A stretch of 64,000 bases of DNA. Source: Andrena cerasifolii (taxonomy: Eukaryota > Arthropoda > Insecta > Hymenoptera > Andrenidae). Of the stretch, positions 10,277-22,787 are shown in pieces. The stretch spans positions 6,262,001 to 6,326,000 of the forward strand of contig NC_135119.1 in NCBI RefSeq assembly GCF_050908995.1, read 5' to 3'. The position numbers were made by a program, and so were the translations under genes. Every line of letters begins with the position of its first letter. The first letter of the stretch is position 1. The notes beneath the pieces are model-generated. The model did no database searches. It had not been told where the DNA came from and saw only the letters and a list, made by a program, of their open reading frames with translations.

Positions 10277-12634
10277 GGTTGGACCAGGGCGAATCGGATC
10301 AAAATAAGAATTTAGTCCATGTTTCTTACATCGCGATAGAAATTAGCATTACGATCCTTCGGAGTAAGTACCTGGTGCACCTCTCCCGCACCAAACGCAA
10401 TAGCTCGTCAATTTTTTAAAGGTACTGGTTCGTTCTGGCACACATTTTCAGTGAGGCGGACGCATGCGAATTTCACAATTTCGTACCGAATCTAACCTAT
10501 GCAATCTGTAAATGTGTTTGTTATTATTAGCCTGCGTGGTGTTCAAATTTAGTATGATATATTTTAGACGATTGTATCATAATATGTTTCTGTAATCTAC
10601 TCACTTTTAAATCCTTACATATGGGGCTAATCGGATCACGTCATGTGGGGTGAATCGGATCAGTCCTTTTCTTCATTCGAGTATTTGTACGATTATAAAT
10701 ATTATAATTATTTATATAGAGATGGTTCGTACGTACATAAAAAAGACCGATCGAGGATCATGGTGTGCAGAAAGCATGAGAGAAGCAGTAATAAAAGTAA
10801 AATCTAAAGAAATGACTACCCGTCAAGCTGCAGAAATATATGATGTACCTTACGCATGTGTACAAAGGAGAGTAACTTCAACGATGGATCCAGAGACAGA
10901 AAAGAAGTTCGCTGGTCGCTTAATTTATTTAGCAAGTCGCGGGTTCGGTGTTACACCCAAAAATGTCCGAAAGTACGTTTTTGATTTTGTAAGACATCAT
11001 GGTTTAAAACATAATTTTAACACAGAGAAAGAGATGGCAGGGGAAGACTGGTTCCACAAATTTATGAAGAGAAACAAGAATATAACAATTCGAAAACCAG
11101 AGGGTCTATCTCGAACCAGAATTAATGGTATGGAAAAAGATAAAATGGCAAATTTCTACAAGACTTTAAAGAAGGTCATCGATGATAATAATCTACGGGG
11201 AAGGCCCGAATGTATCTATAATCAGGATGAAACTGGACTACCACTTGTAGTGATCATGACCAGTGTAGAGCGAGGTGAGAATGAACGCCGCAGGACAATA
11301 CATACCCCCATTTATTCTTTTTAAGGGTGTGCGTAAAAGAGACGATTTTATGATAGGAATGCCTTCTGGTACCCAGATTGCTATGACTGAAAAAGGTTGG
11401 GTGACCGAAGAAGCATTTAAATTGTGATTGGAACATTTCAATCGCTACCGCACAAAAGGGAAAGTCATTTTAATTTTGGATGGTCACTTGTCGCACACAA
11501 ACTTAGCAGTGGTAGACTTGTGTGAATCTTTGGAAATTGAGATGGTTCCGATTCCCCCGCACACATCTCATGCTCTCCAGCCGCTTGATGTGTCATATTT
11601 GAAGCCATTAAAAACTTATTATCACCAGCAAGCGACGGTATGGCAACATTCAAATACGAATAAAGGAATCAGTAAAGTTGTCTTCGGAGGCTTATTAAAG
11701 CATGCTTGGAATTTAGCAGCTACAGTTGGGAATGCTACAAAAGGCTTTGAGAAGACAGGAATATATCCTTTGAATCCGTATGCAATACCAGATCACAAAT
11801 TTATCGGGGATAACACCGCAAATGAAGCATCTCAAACTCAGTTCACTGGCATGTTATCAACAACTGCTAATGCACAACCATCAACTAGTGCAAGCACTGA
11901 AGTCACCGAGGCCATAAAAGACATTCTTTCATCGCCTCCAAGGAGAACAACTGTCAAGAGATCTCGGGCAATCGCTAAAGCAATCTTACATTTGACATCA
12001 CCCGAAAATAAGGAAAATCTTGAAGAAAAAAGCAGAAGAACTAAAGACCGAAGAATGTAAACTCTCAAAAAAATTAAAGAAAATAAAAAACCCATTCGCA
12101 ATGAAAAAAAGGATAAAGCAACACCAGGGATGAAAAGTAAAGGTATAAACAACCTATTAAGACGTTGGCATTGTATTTATTGTGGAGAAAAATTTATTCA
12201 CCCCCTTGCAGAAGATTGGATTCAGTGCAACATCTGCGAGGAGTGGTGCCATGAGAGTTGCGCTGATAGAAGCGGTAAAGAGGGACAATATGCTTGCGAT
12301 CTATGTGCCAAGTAGTGTCAATTGCTCTCATTGTTATTGAATTATACTTTTTCAAGTTAATTCCAAAGATTTGTTATTAAAATCTGAGTTTTTTCAGAGA
12401 TTCTTGGGTGATCCGATTCGCCCCGAAACTTGGGGCGAATCGGATATTTCTCACTTTTTCCTTTTTTTGATTATAAAAGTAAGATTTTTCTGTTTAGTTT
12501 TAATTTTTATATATTCATTTCAAAGCCAAAGGTGTACCGGTCACGAATATATAATAAAAAATTAGTTTTTAAATGTTTGACTATTATTTTTTTACCGTCG
12601 AACTTAAAGTGATCCGATTCGCCCTGGTCTACCC
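10277..12634 (+). mobile_element. pogo/Tigger-like DNA transposon, near full length
   Basis: A 2358-bp element flanked by TA (10275-10276 and 12635-12636). The terminal inverted repeats are GGTTGGACCAGGGCGAATCG at the left and the complement of GGGTAGACCAGGGCGAATCG at the right, so about 26 bp with two mismatches near the outer left end. It encodes a transposase with HTH, DD35D and PHD-like regions (10722-12315), now broken. The TA target site and pogo-type catalytic block place it in the Tc1/mariner-pogo group. Confidence 0.92.
10722..12315 (+). pseudogene. pogo-family DDE transposase with C-terminal PHD-type finger, frameshifted
   Basis: Would cut and paste the surrounding element in the nucleus. 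From the ATG at 10722 (MVRTYIKK) come a psq-type helix-turn-helix (residues about 17-50, MREAVIKVKSKEMTTRQAAE), a CENP-B-like segment (DWFHKFMKRN), then the first catalytic Asp in YNQDETGLP. The frame is then lost: it ends in TAA at 11322, while NAAGQYIPPFILFKG continues in the +1 frame. A TGA at 11425 interrupts again before LILDGHLSHTN (second Asp) and QPLDV (third Asp); 35 residues separate them, giving DD35D. A further shift near 12030-12130 precedes CIYCGEKF, IQCNICEEWCHESC and CDLC, a C4HC3 PHD-like pattern. All three catalytic Asp codons survive, but at least three breaks make it inactive. Confidence 0.88.
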
Positions 12635-12636
12635 TA

Positions 12637-15167
12637 CTAAGTACTCCAGGCCCATCATTTCGTTCGTCCTCGTGCCACTATAGTCTCCTACTCCTTGTAG
12701 CTGCGTTTCACCCCCTTGTATCATTTGCTCTTTATTGCTAGAGATAGCCGCGGTTGAGTCAGATTCAATTGGGCTTCTGCGAGGTAAAAATGGGGGTGAC
12801 ATTTAGCGTGATTTACTCCGGAGGAATTTCAGCCGACCGCGGTTTCGTCGCGAATACTTTCAGCCGCTCTCGGAGCATCCCCAGTGGAGGAGCGTGTACT
12901 ACAATAGAATTACAAGAAGATTTATTGGAAGCAGCCCTTTTAGGGATGGATTCCCTCGCCGAGGACCTCCCTGCTCAATTCCCAGCCGTACTTTCGGATG
13001 CTTGTATTTCCCAAAGCTCGTCGATGCTCGATTAAGCGGACGGGTCGAGCGAGTCTCGCTCGCGATGGGGGATGGAACACGCGGAACGGGCGGGTTGGGT
13101 GTGGGTGGGCGACACGGTGCCGGGCGATGGAGGACCGGGGCGGTGATACACCGGAGGTTGGTTATAATTTTAATGACGGCGTGTCCGCGCGCAGACTATT
13201 AAGAATACGCGTCGCTAGAAACTTTTAACGAGACGCTGCTGCCTCCTCTCTTTCTCCTCGTGCAAGCTCTCCCCGTGGCCGTGCAAACGGGGAGAGGATG
13301 CAAGCCAGTCCCTGGTGGCGGTGCGCTGGCAGAGGGAGGCACCGTCGCGCTGCCTGGAACGCCGAGGAGAAAACGAGAAGGAAAGTAGCGAGTTCGGTCG
13401 AGGGAGTGTGTTGGAGGGGCTGCAGCTCCGCGAACCGGAGGGAAAGAGTAGTAGGCGACTCGGCATTATGTATTTTATAATGATCTCACAACAAAATTGC
13501 AATTTGCAGCAGGCGATGTCGCACACCACCCCACTCCGCCCCCGTTCCCATCCCCGTCCCTATTCTGCACGCTCGTTTTCTCTGCTTAGAGTACACTTTC
13601 TCTGCTTCCCACTCGCTCGCTCTCCTTCCCTTCACCGTTTCAGTTCAGTTCTCCCTGTCTCTCCCTCTCGCAGCCTTTCTTTCTCCCTTTCCCCTCCGCG
13701 CTGCTCCCCTTTCTCTCTTCTCCGTGGCACCGTCTCGGTTCTTCCTACTGGTCGAGTCTCACGGTCGGTGCACCGGCGCACACCTGCGAACCTTCGCTTA
13801 CCTCCGATTCAAAAGACCTCTCTCCTTTTCTTCCAGCTTCCTCCCACCCTCGCTGTCTCTCTCTCTCTCCCTCCCTCTATCTCTCTCTCTCTCTCCTTCA
13901 TCGACAGTGTCTCCCGTCTCCTCTCGCGGCCACGATACGGTCCCTCGTCCACCGTCTCCCTCTCTGCTTCCCTGTCTTTCGTCCCTTCTCCCTTCACCCG
14001 TCCCCCTTTTTCGATGCATCGTTATGTACTCGTTTAACTGCGGGATCCCTCGGATCAACTATCGCGTGCGCCTAATGGCGCGGATTCGAAGGGGCGAGTG
14101 ATTATCGCGCCGCTACCCTTGGGCGGTTCCAAGGCCCACAGGACGTCGCGATCTTCGATTAGATACGGCGGACTTTCGAGGTTCCAGAGCTGGTGGTATG
14201 CTAATGTCAGGCAGCGCTGGCTTTTCGGAAATTTGTGGGCTTCGGGCCGCGTGTAGCTTTGCAGTAGATTATTCTCGATCCTCGGATGTCCGTGGCTCTT
14301 GTTCGGAGGAGGATAATGGAGGACGAAGGGGACTCGAATTAGCTCGACTTTTGTCTCGCGACCACGGGACTGGGCATCCAAGGATCCTCGAGATTTCCGA
14401 CAGACTCTGAAGAATCGTGTTCAAGCAGCAAGCCACCATTTCGCGGCGCGATTCGCAGAAATGTGAACAGCTCGGCGGTTGAAGGATCTCAGCGGGCGAG
14501 GCAGAGTTCGCGCGGAACACCCGGTACACGTCAGACTGGCAAGGCACTTCCCATATTGTACGCGGTCGTGGAGGAGGGACGGCTCGTCGCCAGGGAACGA
14601 GCAGGAGGCTAAATGAAAGTTGCGAAACAAAAGTGCGTTGTCAGTGCGCGTCATTACTGGGACATTTGCATCCCGCGTTTAACAGTTTCTCCGGCCAAAC
14701 AGAGTTCGGCGACGTTAATTACTCGGGCGCCGCGATTACACCGACCGCTCCCTGATTAATAAACCGTTAATTGCGCGTCGCACGCGCTAGGAATCGTCGG
14801 GGCTGGTAATTGATTCGCTGCGGAGCCGCCGAGCAGCGGATCGAACGTCTACGACGTTGTTCGCGAAAATTTCGAGCCGAGGCCCGCAATGTCGTGGCAA
14901 CTTGTTTTCGGGGGGAAATTGCGCGGCAAGTTTACGCCCTTCCGCTGCGGGATGCATCCGCCGAGTGGCGTGTCTTAAATATTGAAATTTTTAATGGATC
15001 CGTTTGCGCGCTTAATTAAAATTTTAGCGCAGCGTCGGGGTGTCTGGGAAACGCGTAATTTCCCAGCGAGAAATTTGGAGCGGCTAGGAGAAGGTTTTCT
15101 CGAAGCCGCTTCCTTTTCACGGTTCCTGCAGCACCGCTGGAAAATGTCTCCCCCTCCCTCCGCAGGT
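12637..15167. other. CpG-rich and CT-rich non-coding DNA; no gene recognised
   Basis: The section 13520-14010 is strongly pyrimidine-rich on the plus strand (CTCTCT and CCCTC tracts), producing Ser/Pro/Leu-rich frames that are not convincing. Other frames here lack recognisable domains. Confidence 0.45.
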
Positions 15168-15171
15168 TTAA

Positions 15172-15893
15172 GGCGGTAGTGGACTGTTTCAGCTTAAAAA
15201 AGTCGATATTTTTTATTTTACTGCTTCTGAACGTCTTATCCTTTACGAACATTTTAAACAAATGTTCGTGAAAAAATGCAAATAATTGTCGAAGTTATAG
15301 CAGCGAACGTAACACAGTGCGATAAAGGTAACACCCCGAACTTTGAAGCCGATTTTCTCGAGACACCATTTTCAGAAACGGTGTACATCATAACTCTTGA
15401 ACGAATGAATATTTTCACTTAAAATTTTAAACGGAGCTGTAGAATTCCATTCTCTATCGTGTAGAAATTCCGCACCAATATCGGATGTTTGTAAGACATT
15501 TTATAAATGATTAAAGACGATTTGTTCCCGTAAAAATGTGGAAAGAAAATTGATTAGTGTGTAACTTCGACAATTTTTGTTCAAATTCATCGGCAATTTT
15601 GCTCACCGTAGATATTACTGTATAGAATAATCACCTCAAAGCATTTTGCTTTCGCTTGATTGGTTCGCCTGAATCTATGTACACCACCTGCAGCGGCGCG
15701 CTGTACAGGACTGTCTTCAACGATTAATAACTTCGACAATTTTATACATTCCGACGATTTTTTTTCTTGTAAATACTCGCAAAGATGCCCACAATAGATT
15801 GTCAAAAGCACGACTATAACGATTGTTCGGTATCGAAGTAATTTAGCGTCAAAGAAACTAACGATTTTATGCATCCAATAGTCCACTACCCCC
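15172..15893. mobile_element. TTAA-flanked MITE, 722 bp
   Basis: Termini GGCGGTAGTGGACT and AGTCCACTACCCCC are inverted, with TTAA at 15168-15171 and 15894-15897. The AT-rich interior has no transposase coding; a 130-codon minus frame here has no recognisable domain. Same size class and flank as 27657, 50905 and 62608. Confidence 0.8.
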
Positions 15894-15897
15894 TTAA

Positions 15898-17035
15898 GGT
15901 TACTCGGGAGAAAAGGGAGGAATAACATCCTTCGCTCTATTTTCCGGATACTTGTTAGCGAGCCCGTGGAGATGATCAAGCGGCTTAAAGCACCTCCCTA
16001 ATGTGGCGCCAGATGTCGCGCCGTTCGTCTATATCAAAGCAGAAAACGCGCCCCGCGAATGATCGCTTGTCAATCAACCCCGGAACGAAGAGAAATCGCC
16101 GGAGAGCCGAGCCGTGTCGGATTTATTATCGCTGAAACCAAAAAGCGGAGCGGCGAACGTTACATATTCCAATGACATCGTCAACTCCTGCCCGAGGGCG
16201 CAGCCCATTACGATTCACAACCCTTAAGCAACGTTCTTCGAGCCTCCCTGCCCCTCTTTGCTCCCTCCCGCCGCCCTCCACCAACGGCGTCACCGTTGAA
16301 ACCCCTAACCGAGATAACGACTCCGCTTTATCTCTCCGCCAGCCGCCCGAGTATAATACTCACTCGACGATGAGTATTATATAAACGAGTGCAGACTCGC
16401 CAAGCCCGCGAATCTGGGGCCTGATGCGCAACTTGCTTTACGTTCCCCAGCTGTGTCGCGACAATTTACGCCGCCGTATCTGGGCTCTCCTTTTTCGGCC
16501 CAACGACAGTCCCGTTAATGGCCGTTGCCTTCGTTTCGAGCTCCTTCAACGCCCTTCCTGGGGCGTGGTGACGAAGTTTTCGGGACCGTCGCACAGTGGT
16601 TCCAAAATGCCCTTTTGTGAACAAAATTCCGTATCTCCGTCAATTCTCAACCGATTTTTGATCTTTTTTGCTCGTTTTGTCGGGGATTAAATTTGCTAAA
16701 ATGTCAAACAGTAGTTTCCCTGAATTTTCTTTAGGGATTAAAAAAAAAAATTCTGAACTCTTCGTTCCGAAACGAGTTTATTAATCAGTTTTTTTTTCAT
16801 TTAGTTAGTCTTCTTCCATATATTATACATCTTGTTTGTAATTAAACAAAAGATATTTTGCGTCTTTTTCAAGTGCAACAGACGGAGTTGGCCATTGGGA
16901 CCTCAAAATCGAAATTACAGGATCCGATGATATTAATAAATCATGCATTATACCAAGTTTTCGTTTAAGTATCAACTGAATTCTTTTTTTTAGTTTTCTT
17001 ACGTTTCGTTCGTTTAAACATTAACTGAATTCTGT
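15898..17035. other. Unique DNA passing into AT-rich transposon-like sequence
   Basis: CpG-rich to about 16590, then AT-rich. A local inverted repeat, TATACCAAGTTTTCG at about 16950 and CGAAAACTTGGTATA at about 17050, brackets two imperfect copies of a roughly 45-bp segment (AACTGAATTCT...TAGTTTTCTTACG). This looks like a snap-back rearrangement at the edge of the coding remnant that follows. Confidence 0.45.
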
Positions 17036-17530
17036 TGTTAGTTTTCTTACGAAAACTTGGTATAACTGTGGATGTTCCAAGACAAGGTTCGGGTACTTCC
17101 AATGAGAGGAATACAGCGCGACGATTTTTCCGCAATTGGAAGACAGAAGCGGGAATCACAGAGGTCAATGAAGAACTTACCGATTTACAAATTTTTTATA
17201 ATTTCACAAGTTCTGTCGTGTGGAAGCAGCGTAAACCCATCAAAGTTCCAATCTTTTTCTCTCGAAACGGCCAAAATTTTTATTAGGGAGTATGGATGGT
17301 ATTTTATGCCATCATCGATACACCAAATTTTAATTCATGGAAAAGACGTTTTAAACTCGACTATTCTGCCGATTGGTCAGATGTCGGAAGAAGCCCAGGA
17401 ATCTAGGAACAAAGATTTTATAAGATTCCGGCAATTTAATGCCAGAAACTGTTCGAGGTTTTCGCTTAGCTTTTCTACTTTGAAAATGGAAAAAATGGAA
17501 ATAAAATTTCTTTCTTTAAGAAATAGTTTA
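17036..17530 (+). pseudogene. Degenerate fragment of an arthropod transposon-associated protein
   Basis: Two overlapping frames read as one decayed protein. The first gives RKLGITVDVPRQGSGTSN and NTARRFFRN; after a shift near 17175-17190 the second gives SLETAKIFIREYGWYFMP, HQILIHGKDVLN, LPIGQMSEEAQESRNKD and FRQFNAR. I recall closely similar segments (ARRFF, YPWYYMP, HKILIHG, LPIGQLSEEAQEARNKD) in uncharacterised, multi-copy arthropod proteins thought to be transposon-borne. I cannot name the family and no function is assigned. The start is truncated at the inverted repeat near 17050. The first frame stops at 17284 and the second at 17531; the interior contains at least one indel. Confidence 0.6.
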
Positions 17531-17533
17531 TAG

Positions 17534-18525
17534 TTGCAAAAATGAGGCCTAGCTAGTCGAAATATAAAATTCCAATTACTTATGACTGTACAGTGGATTT
17601 AGTGAAGCGCTTATTTTTCAAATAAGAACTCTCATTTTCTGATTCTGTACGGTCCAATTAAGATTTCTAGCGGTGTCCAAAGTTTATTCTGCCGTCTGAC
17701 TTTATGCTAGCAGGAAAAATACATTAGGCAGCCAGTTATGCCCCACTTTCCCCTGTAACAAATTTTTAGGTAAAAAATAACACCTTTGTTTTTCAAATGT
17801 TCACCACTTTCACAAAAACCATACTGTGAAAAATCCCTACACATTTCTTGAGTAAATATCATGTAGAAAATGAAAATGTTGGGTTTATTGCTCTAGGTCC
17901 AACTGCTTGGCAGTTATCATGCCCACCAATTTGGCGCGCTTGAAAAAAGAAGCTTACGTGGACCGGTCACAGCGACGCCATTTTGTTCGAAGGAAACAAC
18001 CAAAAATATTTTTGCGTACTTCAATAGTTGTATAATAAATGCTTAGTTACAGATCTTTCATTTTCGTTATCATTTTCCCAAAAAATATCTTAAAGGTAGC
18101 TGCTATTTTTCAAGTCCAAAGTGGTGCAACCCCTTAATCACTCGTGCCATTCCCCTGCAAGCGATCCACGCAACTCGAACTCAAACTCGCCACGAGCTGT
18201 GTCCATCGCGAGAGTGGCGAAGCAGGCTGAAAAACACGCATTTTTCAACCCCTATCTGCCGGACACGCCGTCGTTATCTTCGTTTCCCCTACGCCAATGC
18301 TACTGGAGAACGGGCCGGGGATGAAAGGAAGGGTGGAATCGTGCTGGCATAGGGAAGAAGGGTGCTCGCCGAGGCCACGGTAACGAGGAATGCGTGCCAC
18401 CCCTCTGATAAGGGTGTATCTCGCGGCGGCGCGGTTGCACTCGTGTTTACATCGCGACGCACTGTACGTTACGCAACTGCGGCACGCTTTCGAAAAATGA
18501 ATCTGAATATTCCAATAAGGTAAAT
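17534..18525. other. AT-rich, probably transposon-derived DNA, then short unique segment
   Basis: To about 18130 the composition matches the preceding coding remnant and may be the rest of the same element; no ends were identified. 18130-18525 is unique CpG-rich DNA with no gene recognised. Confidence 0.4.
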
Positions 18526-18527
18526 GT

Positions 18528-20213
18528 ACCAATGACTAGCCATATACCAATGCATGGCCACTGATGCAGATATTAATTATTATTAAGCTATGTACATCAA
18601 TCAGGCACAATATATTGATTAATTTGTGTTATATAATCTTTAAACTTCATACACTAAAAATGATTTTGATAAATATTATGTTTAAAACACTTAAAAAATT
18701 GTTTGAAATCTCACAGTAAAGTCGCGTGACGAATTTTGCTATATTCTTCAAAATTTGCTAAGGAGAAAGCGATGTTTGTTAAGCGAATAATTAGTGTAAT
18801 ATTGGGTTTCTTTATATGAACGAATAACGTATGGAATCCTAAGAGTATTTAAAGCAAGTAGTTAACGCGGTATTACGCATTTAGATTTTATGTAAAAAAT
18901 ACGTGGCTATATATCGGTACAAAATATTCGTGTCTGACCCAATTACTAACCAAGCGTCCATGTATAGGGCAAGTCGCGATTTAGTATACTGAAAGACTTG
19001 TACTAGTGTATAATCAGGAGTATTTTTTAATAGTATAAAGTGTTTTGATTTGGCCTAATGCAATTCCAAATTAAGAAGCCAAAAAATCAAATAGGATCCC
19101 TACGATATTAACGTCTGAAGAATGACAGATGCATCACATTCAAATTCCGGAGGAGAAACTAAGAAAACTAATGGAAATACAAGAAAGAAAAAGACTTAGA
19201 GATGAAGCAAAGAAAAAAAGTTGAAGAAAAAAAACTATTGCCGAGGAAAAGTAAAAACTTAACAGTGAAATTAAAAAATTAATAGCCGAAAAAAGATAAT
19301 AAAACAAAGAAAAACAATTAAGTATATTTAATAAATTATAATTATATAATTGTAATAATATATATAAAACAAAATTATATTACTTGTAAGATAAATAAAA
19401 TGTTTTTACTTTTATTGTCTAATCTGTTTATTATGGTTATTTATACAATAATTTTAAATTTCTGTACTTCTTAATTTTCCTTAACGGATTTTTCCATTTA
19501 AGACAAGGAGTCAGTTTTTAAAATAATTTTTACACGATTACAAAACCAGGTACTGGGATATGGGAATCGGGACGTTGGATCAATCGCGTGAGGTTGGCTA
19601 TGTATTGGTAGGGTAAACCAAGAAGTAAAATTGACCGCATGCCAGTGAATGACCAGTAGGCAAAGAAATGTCAATTATTAATTTAAACATTATTATATGT
19701 TTACAAATGGAGTGTAGTCGCACTTTTAATATCCTATATTTTTAGTTACGCGTATTAAGCAAACATTAATCAGCACAATTCTTATTAAAAGTATGCGGTC
19801 ATTTACTGGGCTTCTACACGTTTTGCATTTTATAAATGTTTCTTCTTTAAATTAAGATAAGAATAAGTACTTAATTTTTATAGAAATTTCAAGAAAAATA
19901 AATTTAAATGCAATTTCACCAGTTGTTTTGTTGTTACACATAAATATATTCAAGTATTAATCTCAAAGGTCCACAGATTCAACAATTCGTTCATTCACTG
20001 GTTCACCCTACATTTACACGTACAAATATTCTTGTTTATTTTCCGTTAAATACCAAAAAAATAAAATCTTGTTATACAAGTACTGATGAGAAACAACAAA
20101 ATCTTTACCAATGAAACAAAGTTCCAAATTAAATGAACTGTTAATTTTACACACAATATTCATTATAATTTACCACCGTCTCCTTAGACTGCAAGTTATT
20201 GGTACATTTACCT
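18528..20213. mobile_element. Composite TA-flanked MITE cluster with AGGTAAATGTACCAAT termini
   Basis: The outermost ends AGGTAAATGTACCAAT and its complement are flanked by TA (18526-18527 and 20214-20215). Inside are two further inverted pairs. The left end is also matched less exactly by GGCTATGTATTGGTAGGG near 19593-19610. A segment starting TAGGGTAAACCA at about 19607 pairs with TGGTTCACCCTA ending about 20008. This is either one element with secondary insertions or two abutting relatives. A short transposase-like coding relic lies inside (19099-19300). Confidence 0.65.
19099..19300 (+). pseudogene. C-terminal relic of a transposase-like protein
   Basis: An interrupted frame reads PTILTSEE, stop, QMHHIQIPEEKLRKLMEIQE, then RKRLRDEAKKKS, stop, followed by Lys/Glu-rich sequence. 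This resembles the charged coiled-coil tails of pogo/Tigger-like transposases, which would suit its host element. Two in-frame stops and no catalytic region remain. The assignment is an inference from composition and context. Confidence 0.4.
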
Positions 20214-20215
20214 TA

Positions 20216-22785
20216 TTTAACTATGCACAATCGTGCGCAAAACCACCGACCGCGTCAGCAAATGAGCTATCGCGACAGTGCGGAAGAGTGTTTAGAATTT
20301 CATGGAACGAAACCGAGAATTTAGATGACCGCAGTGCGTTTCCACCCCCGGTACGTGCCACCATGAACTTCTTCGGCTCGTTGTCGCTGACGAATCACCC
20401 GCAAAACGTTGAGTTATGAGAAATTGTGGCAAGCGCCGCGGCGATAAAACGCAGCAAACTTTTGGAACTGGGACAAGCGCGGTTTCTTGCGAAAACAGCC
20501 AGATATAATGTAGCGCCATTACAGGCTTGAATTGCAGGCTCCGACCGCGGCTGGAGGAGCACGATGGGCCCTCGATAAAAAGCAGTCACGCGTACGTGGC
20601 GTAGAGAAACGCCCTATGCCTCTTATTCATCCAGCAATTAGTTCCGTGCGCAAGTTTCTTAGAAAACGTTGAGTCGTCATTAGTTAAAACGCGCATTGCG
20701 CGGCTCCCCTCGGTGCTCAGCTCTGTAGGGGGGGGGGGGATTATTAACAGCGCACTTTTTCGAATTTCAATTAATCCCCGCCCCTCTGCCCTGCTCCGCG
20801 CCGCGGCGGCAACTCGCGATATTAAATCGTTACGAGCGAGTGATTCACGCGACCCCGTGTGTGCCTTTATTGGCCTGGCCAAGTTTGCATCGATAACGCT
20901 TTTTAAACTATTATTAAATGGCCCGGCGCAGCCTTCCTCCCTGCTCCGTCCTTGCGAGCCGCGTTATCTTGTACACGAAAAATCGATCCGGCCGAGGCAG
21001 GCCTTCGAAAATATCAGCGACGCTCCTAAACGGAAACGGGAGGCTGCACGTTCTGTCGAGCATGGTAATGGGCACGGTGTATGGCAACGTGAATGGTGAA
21101 TAACGCGGCGGACGTATCTTCTCGCGGCGATACCGCGGCGCTGCGCTGGCGATAAAATGAAATTAATACACCCGGAGAGGCTCGCCGGGGCGCAAAAAGT
21201 ATAGAATTTAGTCTGCGAACAATACGTATGTTTCACGGTCATTCCCGTTTTGTCAGAAAGCTGTGCGCGCCTTGTGTGCGCGTACACAGCTGCACGTACA
21301 CACGCGCCGTGTATATTCTTTTTTCTGTACCGAAGGGTGGAAGTAACGAGGTACTCTAGTCGAGAGCCCATTACATTTATTATTGCCCTCGCATTCGTTT
21401 TTGTTATGCCGCAGCGCCGAGAGAAAAGTTCGTTAATGAATTTACTATAACTGCTTGGTTGAGGCTTTATAATTGGTATTGCCACATTCGCGTTACATAA
21501 AACCGCTCGTACCGCATCAAGACACCGTAATGAATACACGCGCGGGAGCGGCGCGCGCGTGTATCGCTATCCAGGGGGGGGGGGGGGGCGGCTATGTTAT
21601 CCCGGTTCTTGCGAAAAGAGCAATTAACGACGACGGTCCTTGCGATGTAATTATTGAAATGGTATCGCGATGAAAGTCGACCGCGTGCCGCGGGCGCGCT
21701 TTGTCTGACAATGAGTAGGTACCGAACGCCCGCGCCGGGCCGATAGCCACGATAGGAGGAATTGTACCGAAATTTCTGCCCCGGCCGCGCAGCCGAGCGA
21801 GCGAATTTTCTGGCGAATTCTTCTGTACGGCGCGCACTAACTGTATGCAAAATTTTAACCAATTCGGTGACCCGAACATCATGCACTACCCTCGTGAGCC
21901 ATCCTCTGCCGGCGTATCACCAATGCAAATCGCGGTCACTGGGAGGCTCGAAAGAGAAACGGAAAAAGACCTGCCGGTGGTGGGTGACAGGCAGGAGGGG
22001 AGGAGAGAGAGAGGGAGAGGGGCGAAAACGGTAAAAATCGAGGGGACCTTTACGTGTCGTCGAAAATCAATTCACCGAGTGACCGGCAGCTTTTACGAGC
22101 GTCCCCAGGTCCGATATCGTCCAGCCGGTTCCGGCGCATTCCCCTCGGTCCCCTGAACCGCCAGACTCCTTTCTTTCGTTCTTTCGCCGCGAGGCAATTA
22201 TCCTTAATTCGGTCCCATGGTCCCTCCGCCTCTCCTTTTCCCCCCCCGTCCTACGTTGACGAGGACGCTTTGCGTCCCGTCGTCCGCCGCCCGTCGCGGT
22301 CGCGATACCAACCCCGCCGTCCTCCCTTGGTAAAAAAGTCACAACGCCGGTCCCGGGACGAAATCCCGTGGAAGAAATGTCGTTCAATCTACATAATCAT
22401 TAACAGAAAGGAAATTTATTTAATCCTGCGGCCGAAGGACTCGTTATTTCCCCTCCGGCTAATTTGAATACATTTGGCTCGCGGATGGTAAATTAGAATC
22501 CAATTTCGGTGTAATTTCGTGCTATTAAACGCGATTGAACCCCCAGGTCCACTCTCTCGGCCTCTCCCTGTCCATGGACCCCGTTGTCCTCTCCCCCTGT
22601 GCCACCTTCGTTACCATTAAGCACCCTTCCCCCACCCCCGCCACTGGCTCCGAATTAACCATTCAACGCGTATAATCCAAGTCGAGTCTTCCCTTTTGGA
22701 CTCCACGTACTCTCTGAGTAGTTCTTTTCTCTTCTCTCGTTGAAGGGATGCCTTCTTGCGTCCACTGTTTCGTACGACGCGTCGC
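20216..22785. other. CpG-rich unique DNA; no gene recognised
   Basis: Contains two G homopolymers, 12 G at 20728-20739 and 15 G at 21574-21588. Several frames up to 190 codons run across both strands, as expected for stop-poor CpG-rich DNA. No domain was recognised. Confidence 0.5.
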
Positions 22786-22787
22786 TA

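Noticed and set aside
13315..14101. Long Ser/Leu/Pro frames on the plus strand
   Set aside because: They translate pyrimidine-rich repeats; the two overlapping frames are equally low complexity.
15587..15979. 130-codon minus-strand frame
   Set aside because: Lies almost wholly within a non-coding TTAA MITE and crosses its boundary.
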